From the NCBI GenBank assembly GCA_944472135.2, contig OX235270.1, forward strand, positions 71,557,168-71,621,167: 64,000 nt of DNA, given 5' to 3'. A program made the position numbers and the translations under genes. The DNA comes from Trichobilharzia regenti. Its lineage: Eukaryota; Platyhelminthes; Trematoda; Strigeidida; Schistosomatidae. Below the pieces are notes generated by a model, which saw only the letters and a program-made list of their open reading frames with translations, searched no databases and was not told the DNA's origin. Within the stretch, counting starts at the first letter, position 1. Every line of letters begins with the position of its first letter. Below are positions 13,001 through 27,800 of the stretch, in pieces.

Positions 13001-16000
13001 ATGCAGGCTCAATGAAGCAGAAGATTTCCGAATCGGTTTCAGGTTGATGAAGGCGTATCTTGCCTTACCGATTCCGGCTAGCTTTGACATCTCCATCTGT
13101 TCCGACTGTCTATGGTTGAAACGACGCTTCCTGGCTGGCTAGCTGGTTGGCTGGCTGGATAAGTGAAGGAGATGACCTCTGTTAAATCTGTCTTTGATAG
13201 TGACTGGTGCTGGTTGTTGTTGTTGTTGCTGTTCGTTGGTTATCTTCATCACTTCCGTCTTCTCTATGTTCAGCTGCAGTCGTGTCTTTGCTGCTTCAGC
13301 TTTTTCAGCCAGTTTTTGGGTTTTTGCTTGCAAGTGTTCGAGATTGTGTGACATTAGACATGCATCATCCACATTTGGAATCCAGATCTTCTAGAGTCTT
13401 GTCGTCTGTGGTCCAGTGTACTCCTGTCTCCTCGTCCCCCCCCCATAGTTTGAAGCATAATCCAGCTCGCCACGTTTGAGAATATCATCGGTGATAATAG
13501 GCAGGCCGCCTTATCTTACTCATGTATGCACTTAGGCCGCCTCGCTGAGTTTCCCGTTGTGGATCACCTGACTGACATGTGGCATTGTCATTTTGGTGTT
13601 TAATGAGGTTGGTAAAGACTTGGGCTCTGTACGCCGTAGTTTTCAAGTAGTTACCACATTACGTCTCGGTAAATGCTGTCGAAGGACTTCTCGAAGTCGA
13701 TGAAGTTGATGTAGGTAGAGGTTGGACTGCGATTCTATGCTTTGTTTTCTGTGATGATGATAAGTTGAGTTGCATTTTGATCTGCAGATGATTTGTCTTT
13801 CCTGAATCCGCTGTATTTCAGAGAGGGGTTCTTTATCCAGTGTATGCTTTATTCTCTCCAGGATGATGATGAGACTTAGTATTTCACTTCTCGTGGACAA
13901 CACCATGATTCCGCATCAGTTTCTCGAAGGTCTAAGTTTTCTATCTTCGGTAGTGTGACAAAGTAGCCTTTCTTCCGATTCGTAAGTACCTTTTCTTCCT
14001 TCCAAACATTTTGCAATAGTGGCAAAAGCACGTCCGCTGTGGTCTCCAGATCTGTCTTAAATACTTTGGAGGGTATTCTGTCTCGTCCTGCTACCTTCAC
14101 GGACTTTACTAGCTTGAGTACGTTGAAGACTTCTGCTTTTGTTAGAGAATTGGTGTCGAATGGCTGGGGGCTGTGTGCGTGCTGTTACCGGTGGTGGTTT
14201 TATTTTCGGACGAGCTGCAGGTGATCGTCGATTCAAGAGTCCTTTGAAGTTATCAGATCATCCGATTGTTTTATTTCTTCCTTCCACTTGGTAATCTGGA
14301 TTTCTTGAGCATCTTTTATTGGTTTCATCATCAGGGTTGATCTCTTCGCAAATAGAGACCTGATTATTTGATATAATGTCCTGAGGTCTGTTTTACCTGC
14401 AGTCTGCCTCTTCTGATTCCGTTGACAGTGTGTCGTAGAATTGTCTTTGGTCTTTCCTACCACTCTTCTTCACTTCTTTATTCTGGGTGTTGTAGATTGG
14501 ACTCAGCTTCTCGTTTTGTTGCCCATCTTTGCATTGAGTCATTTCCTGTCTCATCATCCTCCTCTCCTCCATTTCATTAGCTTCCAGATAGGTGTCCGTT
14601 GAGAGCCATTCTTTGTCTTGTCTCTTCCTTCTTCCTAGAGCAGCTGTACACAAACCCTTGAACATCACCAACAGAGAGTTAGTTCAGTGTTCTTCCACAC
14701 AGGCTTCCTCATTGATGCTACGTAGTGTCTTATAGTTTTGTCCTTCAGTTTCTAAATATTGAACTTGAATTACCGTGGCCTGTTTCCAGTTGTTCTGAAG
14801 GATTTCAGCTTCACTTTGAAGATTCCTAGAACTGGATGGTGGTCTGAGCCCTCCCACATCTGCTCCCCTTCCCGACTTTGTATCCAGTCGACTAGCTGTG
14901 TCAGCCTCCACTTCCTTGATCAGTATTGATATGAAATCTGTTTGATTTGTGGCATGTCCGTCAGGCGAAATCAATGTCGCTGGCTTTGTGTATATCCTTG
15001 TGTATGCACACACTCCCTCCGATCACCAAATCGTTGGGAGAGCAGAAGTCTGCGAATAGCTCTCCATTCTCATTCATTTCTCCAGGTGAGAGTCTCTTGA
15101 TCCATGATGAATCCTCTTCCAGTATTATCAGGTTTCAGTTTGTCGTTCATATCGCTCATGAGGATTTTGATGTCACCACTTGCGGTGTTGTCCATTACTG
15201 TTTGTAGTTGTCTGTAAAACTCTTCCCTTCTTGTCTTGTTCCGCGTTGTTTGTAGCACTGTGCGTAGCATTATTGCATGATAATTGTAACCTTCCTGCCT
15301 TCTTATGGAGTTGAATCTTGTTGTCATGATCCTGCAGGATGAGATTGGTTCCCACTGCATTCACTCACTGTCTTAGTGTGTCCGTGGTTGTCGTCTGGGT
15401 GACCAGACTGGAGTAGATTACTGACTCTCCAGTTGACAATGTTGTCAATCCACATCCATTCCATCTGCTTTCTGAGGTTCGCAGCACATGTATGCCATAT
15501 CTTCGCATTTCCTTGGCTACTTGGGAAGCCTTTCCAGCCAGTCTCGTAGATTGTACGGACATTCCACGTCCTCAATCTAACTCTTGCTCTCATCGAGAGA
15601 AGACACATCGGCTGGTTGACTGATCGGCTTCCCGGAGGCCAGCTTTCGCCAGTAAGTTGTGTCCTCTCGCCTCTCCGATTCGAGCGACGAATAAGATTGT
15701 TGTCATTTGAATATTTTGTATTTTCAATATATTTTCTGTGTGTTGAAGTTTCTCTGTCGGTTTGATAGGTTTAGTGGTGTAGAGTTTCTAGCCCTACATA
15801 CAACCCTCCCTCTTCACCCGGGCTTTGGACCGGGTAGAAAACAAGCGAGCTAGTTAACTAGGCGAGGTTATCCTCATACTAAACAGCACGAATTATGGAT
15901 CACAAAAGTTTTCTGTCATTTTTTCACACAGTGACTATTCTGCAAACACCCTAGGAGTAAAGGATAATCAAACTATTTAAGCTTTTGAGCACTAACGTCA

Positions 16001-19000
16001 GATGTGTTTCCAGTGGAAAGTTAAGATGAGTGTGCAAATCCAATAATAGCACACCGAAATAATGAGCTATTCGTTTGTCCCCAAAGTTACTGATCAAGTG
16101 AGGGGATTAGTTTGATATATATATATTAGGTAACAAAAGAGTGAACACTGCTTACCTCTTTCAACAAAGGCATAAGACCAGCATGATGAAACGCCAATCC
16201 TTTTGAAGCTAAATTTCGCATAAACCGAACTGAAGCAAGTCGACGATCGCATTTTCTTAAACGACCATCGACCACAGTCTTTAAGAATTGGTTAACCCGT
16301 TTTTTTTCGTCTGTAATACAATAGGTAAATCTAGTGAAATATACTTCATCACTTAGCTATAAGCAAAAAATAAATTGAATCACATGCAGTAGAATGTTTC
16401 GCATGAGGGCATGGCTATTACGGTTGTTCGGAATGTTCACAATGTAGTCAGTTTAACGGCAGCTTTACAAAATTATTTCGAAAAATCAGAGCGAAAAATA
16501 TAGCGAAACCATTTTTCCCAACATTATAAAATGATTTGATTTAGCATGACAAACTTCGGGAGCTTAAATTTATCATCGTAGTAAACACTGAAAGAAAATT
16601 ACAAAATTGCAGCACATTTCATTTCACCTTCAAATATCACGTGTCCCATCAACTGGCAGGTCCACCTATCCAAGGCTATCTCCCAGATAATGTCACACCA
16701 GTAATTTTTAAATATCTTCGCGCAACATATATATTATATGATGGATGGTCAAGTCAAAGAAAATGGCTACACGGGTTTCTTATGAACAAACAGATTGGAC
16801 TTGTTCGGATACATACCGATAGCCTCTGTTGTATATAAAAGTTATACACATATGGCAAGAAGACAGTTGAGTAAAAACTAAAACAACTTTAAAAGGCTTA
16901 TTTGAAATCCTGTATTGAAAAAATGAGTTAGTACTGAGCTATATGGAGCTTTATTAGGTTCTTTGTCTAAACAGACATCAGACAAGAGCCCCTACTAATT
17001 TTACTCGAATGTAACTAGCTTCATCGGAGCAGTTAATATGGTAAATGCACAAGGTAGAGGAGAAATTAGGTAATTTGTCTTTATTTCGTCAGATAATTAT
17101 TGGTTGACTAGTGAATAGACACTATTTAGAAGTCCTTCTGAAAGCTCTTCTCAAAGGTTTGTGATGGAATTTCACTATTAACATCCACAGTGAACTGTCG
17201 CTTAGGAATATTGATGTGGCCAACCTGGATTTGATGCTTGCTAAATATGCTGGTTTATTCATAAATGTCATTGGATATCTACCATTTCTAATTTGAAAAT
17301 CACGAATATTACCGAGTTATAAGAAAAGGCACAAACAGCGAAGAAAATTTTCTTTTCGACCGAGTTCTTCGTTAAGTTTTATGCCTGAACAGCTAGCTCT
17401 AGCACGATGGACTGAAAAAAGCTCAAAAGGTCAGTATTATGATCAGTTGATATAAGTTTACGGTGTAAGCTTCTACATATTGTTCCACTTACTGATTTTA
17501 TCATTAGAACATTCACAACCAAGACAGAACCATTTTGTTATTCCTCTTTGATAAAACTTATAACTGGATGAGCTTTATTCAACTGCTCAACTGTGCACCT
17601 CACCTCAGTTTCATTTCTTAAAATTATAGGTGCACTATCGAAATAACTAAAATAGAAATCCAGATGACATTTCTTACATCTTTCAGAGAGCGATTTTCAA
17701 GTTTCCATATGAAAAAATTCGCTACAATTGGTTCTAGTGGTGATAACATAGCAACACTATACTACTGCTGTCACCAATCTGAAACAAGGGAAAGCAGCGG
17801 AACATGGTGGAATGACTCCAGAGGTATTTAAGAACGGTGAAGACAGTTTACTGTCTGCGTTAACTGAGGTACTAGGAAGCGTCTGGGAATCAGAGGAAAT
17901 CCCGTCGACCTGGTGTAAGTCACTGATTATCCCGATATGCAAGAAGGGAGACAAGTCTTCCTTTGATAGTCACAGCAGGATTAGCTTGACTAATATGGTA
18001 TCTAAAGTTCTAGACTCAATAATACTGTGTAGACTAAGCAGTCCACGCAAGGCACAAACACGAGAAAGCCAGGCAGGCTTTAGACCAAGAAGAGGGTGTA
18101 TTGATTATATCTTCACCCTTCGACAGATTCTGGGACATAGCCACTCTTACTGTCGTCGAACAATCGTTATATTTCTTGACCTAAAGGCGGAATTCGATTC
18201 TGTCGACCGAGAGGTACTCTGGCGATGTTTGGCTGTAAAGGGAATCCTGAGAAAATACATTGCACTGATCAAGGAACTCATTCTACTCGAACTCACATAG
18301 TTAGCCAGGTGGGAGCTTACAGCGAGTTGTCATTTGATGTGGTGACAACTAGTGGTGTCCATCAAGGATGCCAATTATCCCCCTTCCTATTCAACTTCAT
18401 CATACATGTACTGATGGACTTAACCCTAACTCTCTTCAGAGACACAAGGATTGACCTGCTACCAGGGAATAATCTTGTTGACTTGGAATGTGCAGACAAT
18501 ATAGTCCTTCTAGGCGAAGGGGCTAACAAAATGCAGTCTTCTAAACACCTTGAGCTGCAATCTACGAATGTTTGGCATGCGATTCGCTCCCGCCAAATGC
18601 AAGATGATGTTACAGGAGTGGACTACACCGACCCGTGGATTAGAAATAGGAAGTGACGTGGTAGAGCACGTTGACTGCTTCATCTATTTGGGAAGTACCA
18701 TCAGCCAGCGCCAACGCATTGATCTCTGACGAAATCTCGGTACGAATACAGGGGCTAGTTTCGCATTTGCCAGTTTACGCCGTCTCTGGAGTAGACGTAA
18801 TACCCGACTATCGACCAAAAGGCGTGTGTACTGCTCATCAATTCACTCCGTCCTCCTTTATGGCGTGAGCGACACATGGTCAATGAGAGTGGAAGACATG
18901 AAAAGGTCGGCTAGCTATATTTGACCATAGGTGCCTGTGTTCTATTTCCCGTGTGAAGTGGTATAATAAGGTGAACAAAATTGAGGTTAGGCGTCGAGTG

Positions 19001-21763
19001 CTGGGTGAGGAGGGGAAATCAATCGACGAGGTTGTGAAGTTACATAGACTGAGATGGTTAGGACATGAGTTACGTATTCCTAGTCATCGCCTTCCTCGAC
19101 AACATACAATGTTAGCTGATATAGGGTCAGGCTGGAAAAGAGCTAGCGGCGGTCAAAACAAAACATGGCATCAGTCAATGAAATCTACGACAGTTAGTCT
19201 AAGCCTGTCACGTAGGAAGGTGTAGACTTCCAAGCTGGGGTCCTCGGGACGGTAAAAATCAATGGTTGGAAACAATTGGTGACATGGCTCAAAATGGTTC
19301 TCAGTGGCGCAGATGAATCCACTCCTTGTGACTTATGATTACCAATGAAACTGTTTTCTTCTTCGTTACTGCTATTTCTTTGTCTCGAACATCTGTTTAC
19401 TGTCTTTATTATGCATTCCTTCCACTTTCTTCTCTTGCTTTGTGTGCTACATTATTATTTTATTATTTAAACGCATAAAAAACTTGGTACAATATGGCAC
19501 CAAGAAAGATGCGCCACACAATAATAATAAAACAACATAGATCAAAAAAAAAGAAGGAAGGAAAAAAAAATATATATAAGTAGAGAACGGATAAAGAACT
19601 TCATCTGGAAGGAAAACAGTCATGCTTAACAAGTTCAAACAGTGTTCGTTAGCTATCATCGGGAAGGGAAGAAAGAAGGAAACACATTCGCCACTGATTA
19701 CGATTCTTGGCCATATCCGATAACGTTTCGAGCCATCGATTTGAGCTATCTCTCGGACCCCAACCAGGGAGTCGTGACACACCAACCGATGCTAATCTAG
19801 CACAAAAATCCTTCATCCCACGACGCCACGTCATGGACTGACCACCTCTCCGCCTTTTCCATCCCGTCCCAGGGCTAGCGAACAGAGACCTGTACGGAAG
19901 CCTCTGGGGTGACATTCGGAGCACATGTCCAAGCCACCGGAGCCGGTGTTTCCAGATGACGACATTCAATGAATGGTGATCTCCACTTTGTTCAAACACA
20001 CGCCGCCGAACCTCAGAATTACTCACGCGATGATGCCATCGAACGCAAGCAATCCTGCGGAGACAGCGGTGATCGAACACGCAGAGTCGCCGCACATCCT
20101 CAGCTCGGAGAGGCCAGGTTTCACAGGCGTAGAGCAGCGCAGCCCGCACCGAAGCATTGTATACCCGACCTTTGACAGCCAGGCTAACGTCGCGACGGCG
20201 CCAGAGGTGGCTCAAGTTGATGTATGCCACCCTAGCCTTCATTATACGGTTGGAAATCTCATCCGTCACCCCTCCGCCAGCACTCACACAACTACCCAGG
20301 TACACAAACTTATCAACAACTTCAAGCGGTTCACCCGCAAGAGTGAGTGCAGGTACAGGCTCCTGCCAATCTTGTAACAGTACTTTGCACTTAGACGGCG
20401 CAAAGCACATACCATACTTACAGACACTGATCGCCAACTGATTAAGTGCGATTTGGGCAGCCTGCATGCTATCGCACAGTAAGACGATATCGTCTGCATA
20501 CTCGAGGTCGAAAAGTCTATCTCCAGGTAGCAGATCTACACCTCCTTCAGAGCTGACTCCAGAATGTCATCGATGGCAAAGTTAAAGAGAAACGGAGAGA
20601 TTGGGCAACCCTGTCTAACCCCACTGTTGGTTGGGAACAGTGGTGATAGTTGGTTGTATGCCCTCACTCTACCTGAGGTGTTTCTGTATAGGGCTTTCAG
20701 GATGTTAACAAATTTCTCAGGTACACCTCTCTCTAACAGACAGTTCCAGAGCACAGTTCTGTCCAACGAATCGAAGGCAGCCCTAATATCAAGAAACACA
20801 ACGATCGTTGGCCTGCAATACGTGTGGCGGTGTTCCAACAACTGACGAAGGGTGAACACATGATCAATGCATCCACGACCTGAACGAAACCCAGCCTGCT
20901 CTTCGCGAATCAATCCTTCACGTATTTTGCACAGTCTGCGAAGCAAGACAGCAGCCAATATTTTAGACGCGACTGGTAACAGACTGATACCCCTATGATT
21001 GTCACACGAATTACGTCGACCCTTTTTAAAGATGGGGACGATAATGGCTTCGTTCCACATTGATGGTACACTCTCTGTCTCCCACACCTTCCTGAACAAC
21101 CCAGTTAGAGCCATTGTGAGAGTCTCGCCACCATCTTTAAAAAGAGCCGGGGGTAATTTGTCTGGGCCGGGCGCCTTATGGCGTTTCAGAACTTGGAGTT
21201 CCTTACGGACCTCCGCTTCGGTGGGTGGGTCGGTACTAACCGACCAAGGAGCACTCGGGCTAATGATAGTAGACACTGAAGCTGGTGGCCAGCTGAACTG
21301 CTTCCCGAAGTGCTCTGCCCAGCGTTCCAGGCGTCTTTTCAGGCTGGTAATTGGAGTGCCATCTGCCTCACAGACCGTCTCGCTGACACCTTGTTTCTTG
21401 CTGCCGGTGGCTCGTATGAGTTGGAACAGCTTCCGACTGTTGCCAGATGCAGCAGCTGACTCCATCTCACACGCACGTTCTGACCACCAGGCTTCGCGGT
21501 CCTTACGTAAACACTGTCTAATCTTGCGCGTGAGCGCCTTTCGCTGATTGTTGTATTCGCTGCCAGCCGGAATGGACCGGCGTTCATCCATGAGTTGCAA
21601 GGAACTCGCAGAAACCCAGTGGTTGTTAGCGGAGCATTCTTTCAAGCCGCAAGCGGCTACACTCGCCTTTTGCATGGCACCTTGCACATGAAGCCAATGT
21701 TCATCTATACTACTTAGGGGGTTGCTGGCAAGCATTGAATTTAAGTCATTCTGTTATATGTAT

Positions 21764-21802
<39 letters not shown>

Positions 21803-24800
21803 TCTCTCTTCTGTTGCTCGCTTAGTCTGTGACCATTTCATTTTGATGAACCTGTCTCCTTTAACAATATATATTCCCCTTACATTATATATAATATAAT
21901 ATGAGTGTTTGTTGACAGTCCGTTGCTTGGTGACATATATCCATATATGGTGGTTGTTGACATGTCTGCTATATTTTGCTATGTATATATGGATCGATTA
22001 TTTATTATTATTATTGTATCCTTTAGTTCCTAGAGGAACATAGGGCTTCAGCTGCGCACCTCCATTGCCTTCGGTTTTCTGACAACTTTTTCACCCCGCT
22101 CCAGGTCTGTCCACATGCTTTCATCTCCTCCTCGCATGATCTCCTCCAAGTCACCCTTGGACGACCAACTCGCCGCCTCCCTTCCGGGTTCCACTCGAGG
22201 GCTTGTCTAGTGATGTCACTTGATGGTTTCCTCAGACTATGGCCAATCCATCTCCATTTCTTTCTGCCTATTTGTTTCACAATCGGTTCCTGATTGGTTC
22301 GCTCATTGACAGAGATCCCTGTTGCTGATCTTTTCTGGCCATCTGATCTTGAGTATTGAGCGGAGACAGCTGTTAATGAAGGTTTGGAGTTTGTTTGAGA
22401 TGCTCTTTATGACTCGCCAAGTCTCTGATCTGTATAGTAGCACTGACTTCATGTTAAGACTGTCTATTGATTTGTTCACACCCTTGTCTGGACATTCATA
22501 TATATTTCGCTCTCACAATTTGTGTTACTTACTTTTGATGTGATACCACTTTCGCATTCTCCTTGTGTTTGGAAAATAGAAGTATCATCGCAAACCTAGT
22601 GGTCTTCTGATTTCCGCCTTCTTGCGTCAGGACTATTAAATTCTCGACCAGTACATAGCATAACTTGGCGACGAGTACATAACATTCTGATATTTCAAAG
22701 AAGCAGCAGGTGCTACTGGTTTGCTCACATCAGCGTTTAGACGACGGCTTTTACGAACCCCACCAAATCGCAAGACGAACTTGGCACCCACTAACGCATG
22801 ATCGGAGTACAGGCATGTGCTCCAGAAGGAGCGACAGTCTTGTATGCATCCTCGCCACCGGAAACTGACTGCAATATGATCAATCTGAGTCCAAGCTTGC
22901 TTCGCAGAGGGAGGACGCCAGGTAGCGCTACGGCGATGGCTGTGCCGGAAGTTGGTGCTGGCTAGAAATAGTTTGTGATCCGCGCAAAGCTGCGGAAGAC
23001 GGTCCCCATTATCTGTTCTGTGACCATATAGTCCCCACTGACCACCTAGACGATTCTCCTCTGAGCTTAGACGCCCAACCTGTGCATTCAAGTCCCAGCC
23101 CTCCGACCCGCCTGTTTCAAGAAATCGCCCAGTTGGTAGTAAAACTCATCCTTCACTGCATCCGGGCTGCAATCCGTCGGTGCACAGGCAGAGACAACAA
23201 ATAGACATCGCCTATCTGGTCTACTACTCCTTACTTTCGTATAACCTTCCAGCCTCACAGTACATAAACGACTGTTAATGGGAATCCAGTCGAGCAGTGC
23301 ATCTTCGGCTCTAGCGCTCAGTGCGACACAGACACCAGCTACGCCGGATGCCGACGCCACAGGGTCCCCGGATAAGCGCAGGTGGTACATACTACTAGAA
23401 CTTCCAGATGGAGAGGATCGTCGAAGCACTTCACTGGGATCTTGAATGCGGATCTCCGAAATGCAGCAGACATCGATAGCGAGGCTTTCCAAAGTTCTTG
23501 CCAACCCTGCATGTTGTCCGATTCGCATCAGCGTCCGAACATTGTAGGTAGCCAGCTTGAACGCGGTTTCAGGATATCTGTGCTAGATGTCACATTGGGA
23601 ACAACCATTTTGAGGACTACTGACTAACATCTCGAAACGACACGGATAGGCTGGGAATCTCGACAAAGGCGAAAGGCTGTCGAAAGTTAAAAAGCCAAGG
23701 TTAGCAAAGGTAGAATACAGGAAACTATGTATAAAAATAAAAGTAAGGTAGGAAGGAAATGAGTTGCTTGAGGGATCATTACTGCTTGAAATCATTTTTA
23801 CTAGCGCGCGCTGAGTTTCAGTGAGAGTTCGTTGCTTTAATTCATTAATTGTGTGTGCTACATGGAGTGTGGCGACTTGAACTGCAGCGCATATGTGCAA
23901 AGTTCTTTGTCGAAAACAGACAGATAGGCAGATTGCCAGTATATCTGTGCATTGAAAAGGAAATATAAGTTCATAGCGCATCTTTAAAATGAAGACACAG
24001 GAATACTGCACGTTTTATAATTGAATTTAGAAGTAATTTGAGCATTAAGTAACGAGTACATCATTTTAGACTGATTGTGAACGATATATTGCTAGGCTTT
24101 TCAAATGCGATAGTAAAAACATATCCAAATTCTGGTCCTATGTCTTTTGGATAAGTCACCAACATGCCAAATGACTTTAAACGACATGTTGTTAAGTCAT
24201 TCAAAAGACAGGAATATCAGCGGACCAGTATTTTGACATATTTATTCTGATGCATTTGGAAAGTCTAGCAAAATGCCGATTAATTTCAGTCCACTACTTT
24301 ACGCAGGATTACATGACAACAAGAAGTATTATCTCAATAATCTAAATTAACACCGTTCGTCAAACAGACAGTAACAGTAGTGTAGCTTTTGTTACTGACA
24401 TAGATTCTTATCTATTAGTTAAACTGTCAGCTCTGTATCTATTAAACATGCTACTTATTGGCCACTCATTCGCGATTCAGGATACATAGCCCCAATCTCG
24501 ATAGCTCCCACTAATTATAGCCTTTTGGAAGCGAAATAACATTTAACTGAATTTTTTCTTCTCCATCTTTCTGGGCAGTGCCTCCTCGGGTGTCCTGATA
24601 TGCCACATTCAAAGCACTGGTCTTCCTTGGCGCGCATTCACGCTTCAAACCTTCAATTTCCTGTTTCCACAGGTTCGATTTCGGTGGCTCTTTTGCGTCT
24701 ACCATTGTGCTCAACAGCTATATAGTCACCTTTGTTGGCTCACCAATATCCGTGGGTTGTGTAGCTGAGAAATGTGGTCTAGGACACTCTCGATGAACTT

Positions 24801-27800
24801 GGAAGTCAATAACTGCGCGACAAAGCAGATTCGTCAGGTTCACCGCCAACACTAACGGGTTTCCATCAGATGTAGCTTCGTGGCACGGAATTGTTGCATT
24901 GCCAGTTGTCTGTTCGTCGGGCTGTCAAACTCCGCCACCAGTCGTTCAATCACTACTTTCCAGGTCTTTTTATCACCTGACTGCTCCAAACTGTCATACG
25001 CCAACTCTGCCCGACCTCTCCATTAGCATCCCCAGAACAACCTCCTTCACTGGCAGATCCTTGGCATCCACCGACGCAGCGAAGTCCATTGTTTGAAGGT
25101 AGCGACACCAAATGTAACGGTAGAAGAAAAGAGACTTCATAATAGGAATGTTTATTTGCAATTGGACATGCCTTAAAGAAGAAATTATGTACACCATTAT
25201 ACGAAAATCGTCATTTACATAGATTTCCTGTGTCGTGACACTTTTGCCCTTCGTATTGTGTTCCTTTGTCTTCTTTTCGTGTCTCCCATGTTTTGCTGCA
25301 ACACTAGTTCATTTACTCACCTTGACGTCAAATCTATAACTCCGCTAGTTTATATTTTTATGCCAAAGAACGTCTCTCTATATACTAATAATAAATCTTA
25401 TCAGTAGCACACACCTCATTAGCAGTAAGCAGCAAAACTGTAGTACCAGAAGTACTGTGTGTAAATCGATAATATAGTTACTTTATTTATTCAGTCAGAC
25501 AATTACAGACATACAGCATCGACAAAAGTGCAACTATACATTATCAAACGAGAACAACCACTAGAATTAAAAATAAGGAATTAGGCCATCACGTGAACCT
25601 GAATATTGGATTAAAAACTAAGTAGACAAGTTGATATGACTCACATAGTCTGGATAACATATTAAATGTGCAAATATAAGTATCCATGACTTAGAACATG
25701 TATACTAACTAGTCAACATAACTTCATTTATCAGTTTGTCACATATATTGTAATCAACTGTTTTCATAAAAGGTGGCATTGTGGTGGTGTGATACAGACA
25801 ATGTGTTCGAACACTACTGCGATCAATTAGTGTCATTTTTTACACTGTAAAAACTTGTTTGGCTAAGTCGTTCGACAAGAACTATATAAAACCGCTACAC
25901 TACTAAAAAGAACATTATAATGTTTAATACAGAGTTCCGAATGGGTGGGCGACTGATAGTTACACATTTTTAATAACAATAATGCAAGTGGCAACTCGGA
26001 TACAATTGTGCAGCAGCACGCGCAGAGTAGTGAGTGTAATCTGATTGGTTGTTTGTCTGAATAATAAATGAATGGTCAAGTTTTGCACAACTTGAATCGT
26101 GATTGATCAACTATCGGGCAGACTCTATCTAACATTGCGCATATCACATAAAACGCCTACACCATATACATTTAAATTAAACAAACTGAGACGACTAGAT
26201 CTATAAAACCAGACTCTCATAGTAGTTACCAATTGAACGTATTTTTATCTGTGTGTTTGTGCATACGCGTGCGTGCCACAAAAACATTGTATACATGCGT
26301 AAATCGATGACAACGTCGAAATTGGTTCTACAAATACTAGTCAAGCTAGTGTATACAATATGCTGAGTCCCACAAGAGCTAAAAGTGGAAGGCAATCATC
26401 ATAAGTGAAACCAAAAAGTACTATACATAAAAACAACCCAAAGAGAAACGTATGTATACAGGTAACAGCAGATACCGAAGTCAAGAAGATCCACCGTAAG
26501 AACGTTGCCTGCCAATGTCTCTAGGGCTTTTCGAGAAAAACCGAATGCTATAACTGGCATCAAATCGCATTCTTTTAGCACACGAATAAAGCCGAGCCAT
26601 ATATTCTTATTAAGTTTATTGAAAAATTCATTTTTATTAGAATCTGAAAGAAAAAATGAAAAATGAAATGGTAGTATACGAAACTGAAATTTCGGCACAA
26701 TGGTAGAGTATAATCCCACTTTAGATAAGTTTATCTGATGTAGCACACACAGTGTTGCAATATCAATAGCTAGATGACGTTTCGATCACAATTTACTTCT
26801 CATAATCATATCAATGTATTCACAAAACTTCATAACTTGTTCAATGTAGCTTTATTCCGAATACTGATGATAATGACTGTTCTAATTCACTGAACTCGGA
26901 AAACATACGATCAGGTCGGATGTATGATTGTAAGGACAATTTTCCCCATAATATATATATATATATATACTTCCGACCTGGGTAGACTGCTCCGCAAAAT
27001 AATGTCCATTTTATGTATAAAGTGTACGTAGAAGCTGAAGACGTAACGCTGGTGCGGAATAGAATGACTGAAGCAAGATTTTCCCCTTGAATGGCGATCA
27101 ATAAGGCATCAATGCTGTCTAATTTAAGCATAATTATTACTAATAAATTAACCTGTTGAATATCACAATTACTGTATACCGTACATGATTAAAATTGAAG
27201 AAAGAGATGATGAACACTTACCTCGAAAAGGGACACTATGCATCTTTTGATTTCTATAAGATACAGTCGCTCGATTATAACCTGTGTAGATAAATAAAAA
27301 ACAGTAAGTTAGAGTTTAATTCTCTTTAAAGGAAGCATTTATTTGTTGTGCACAGTGAGCTTCAGCATAATTAACTGGTTAGGAGAACTATGCAGTGTAA
27401 TGCTAAATTGTGCTGGAAAAATTATCCCGTTCACGTAGGTAAAATTATTCATACAAAGAAATTTGCAGCTGCGTGAAAACCTACCTCCTTATAACATATT
27501 GACAACACATTAACACAACTATTTATTCCATGTGCTCTCTTCCTCAACAACATCGACTCGCCAATCGAAATATGTCACATTTTCACATTTGAATAACGGT
27601 ACAGCTCTCTCTTATTATTAAGTTGTTACCATCATCAAAGAAGCACAACTTTTCCCCAGAAATAAAGATGTATACGAATGGTAGTGATGAATACCATATG
27701 GAGGTGACATGTAATTGTGTACCCACTTTCTCTAGGTGCTTAAGAATAGTTCATTCATCATTGTAAGCAATTTTTAGCTTTAACTTGAAGAAAATAGAAG

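Larger units (their letters stand above)
19453..23851 (-). mobile_element. Near-complete RTE inserted into another RTE
   Basis: It is flanked by a 12-bp target-site duplication (19441-19452 and 23852-23863). The APE endonuclease covers 23528-22636 in two frames ([53 protein letters not shown]). The RT at 21735-20536 shows [63 protein letters not shown] and [16 protein letters not shown] single-base shift near 20540 separates it from [10 protein letters not shown] and the C-terminal part to 19649. A 3' UTR with an A-rich tail ends it. Only a couple of frame breaks plus the 930-bp insertion at 21755 disrupt it, so it is young. Confidence 0.9.

Noticed and set aside
13163..13394. Overlapping open frames rich in Leu or Cys, and Gln on the other strand
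   Set aside because: They arise from a (TTG)n/(CAA)n tract inside the decayed RTE and are repeated in all copies.
19973..21547. Plus-strand open frames up to 182 codons
   Set aside because: They are antisense shadows of the minus-strand RTE reverse transcriptase.
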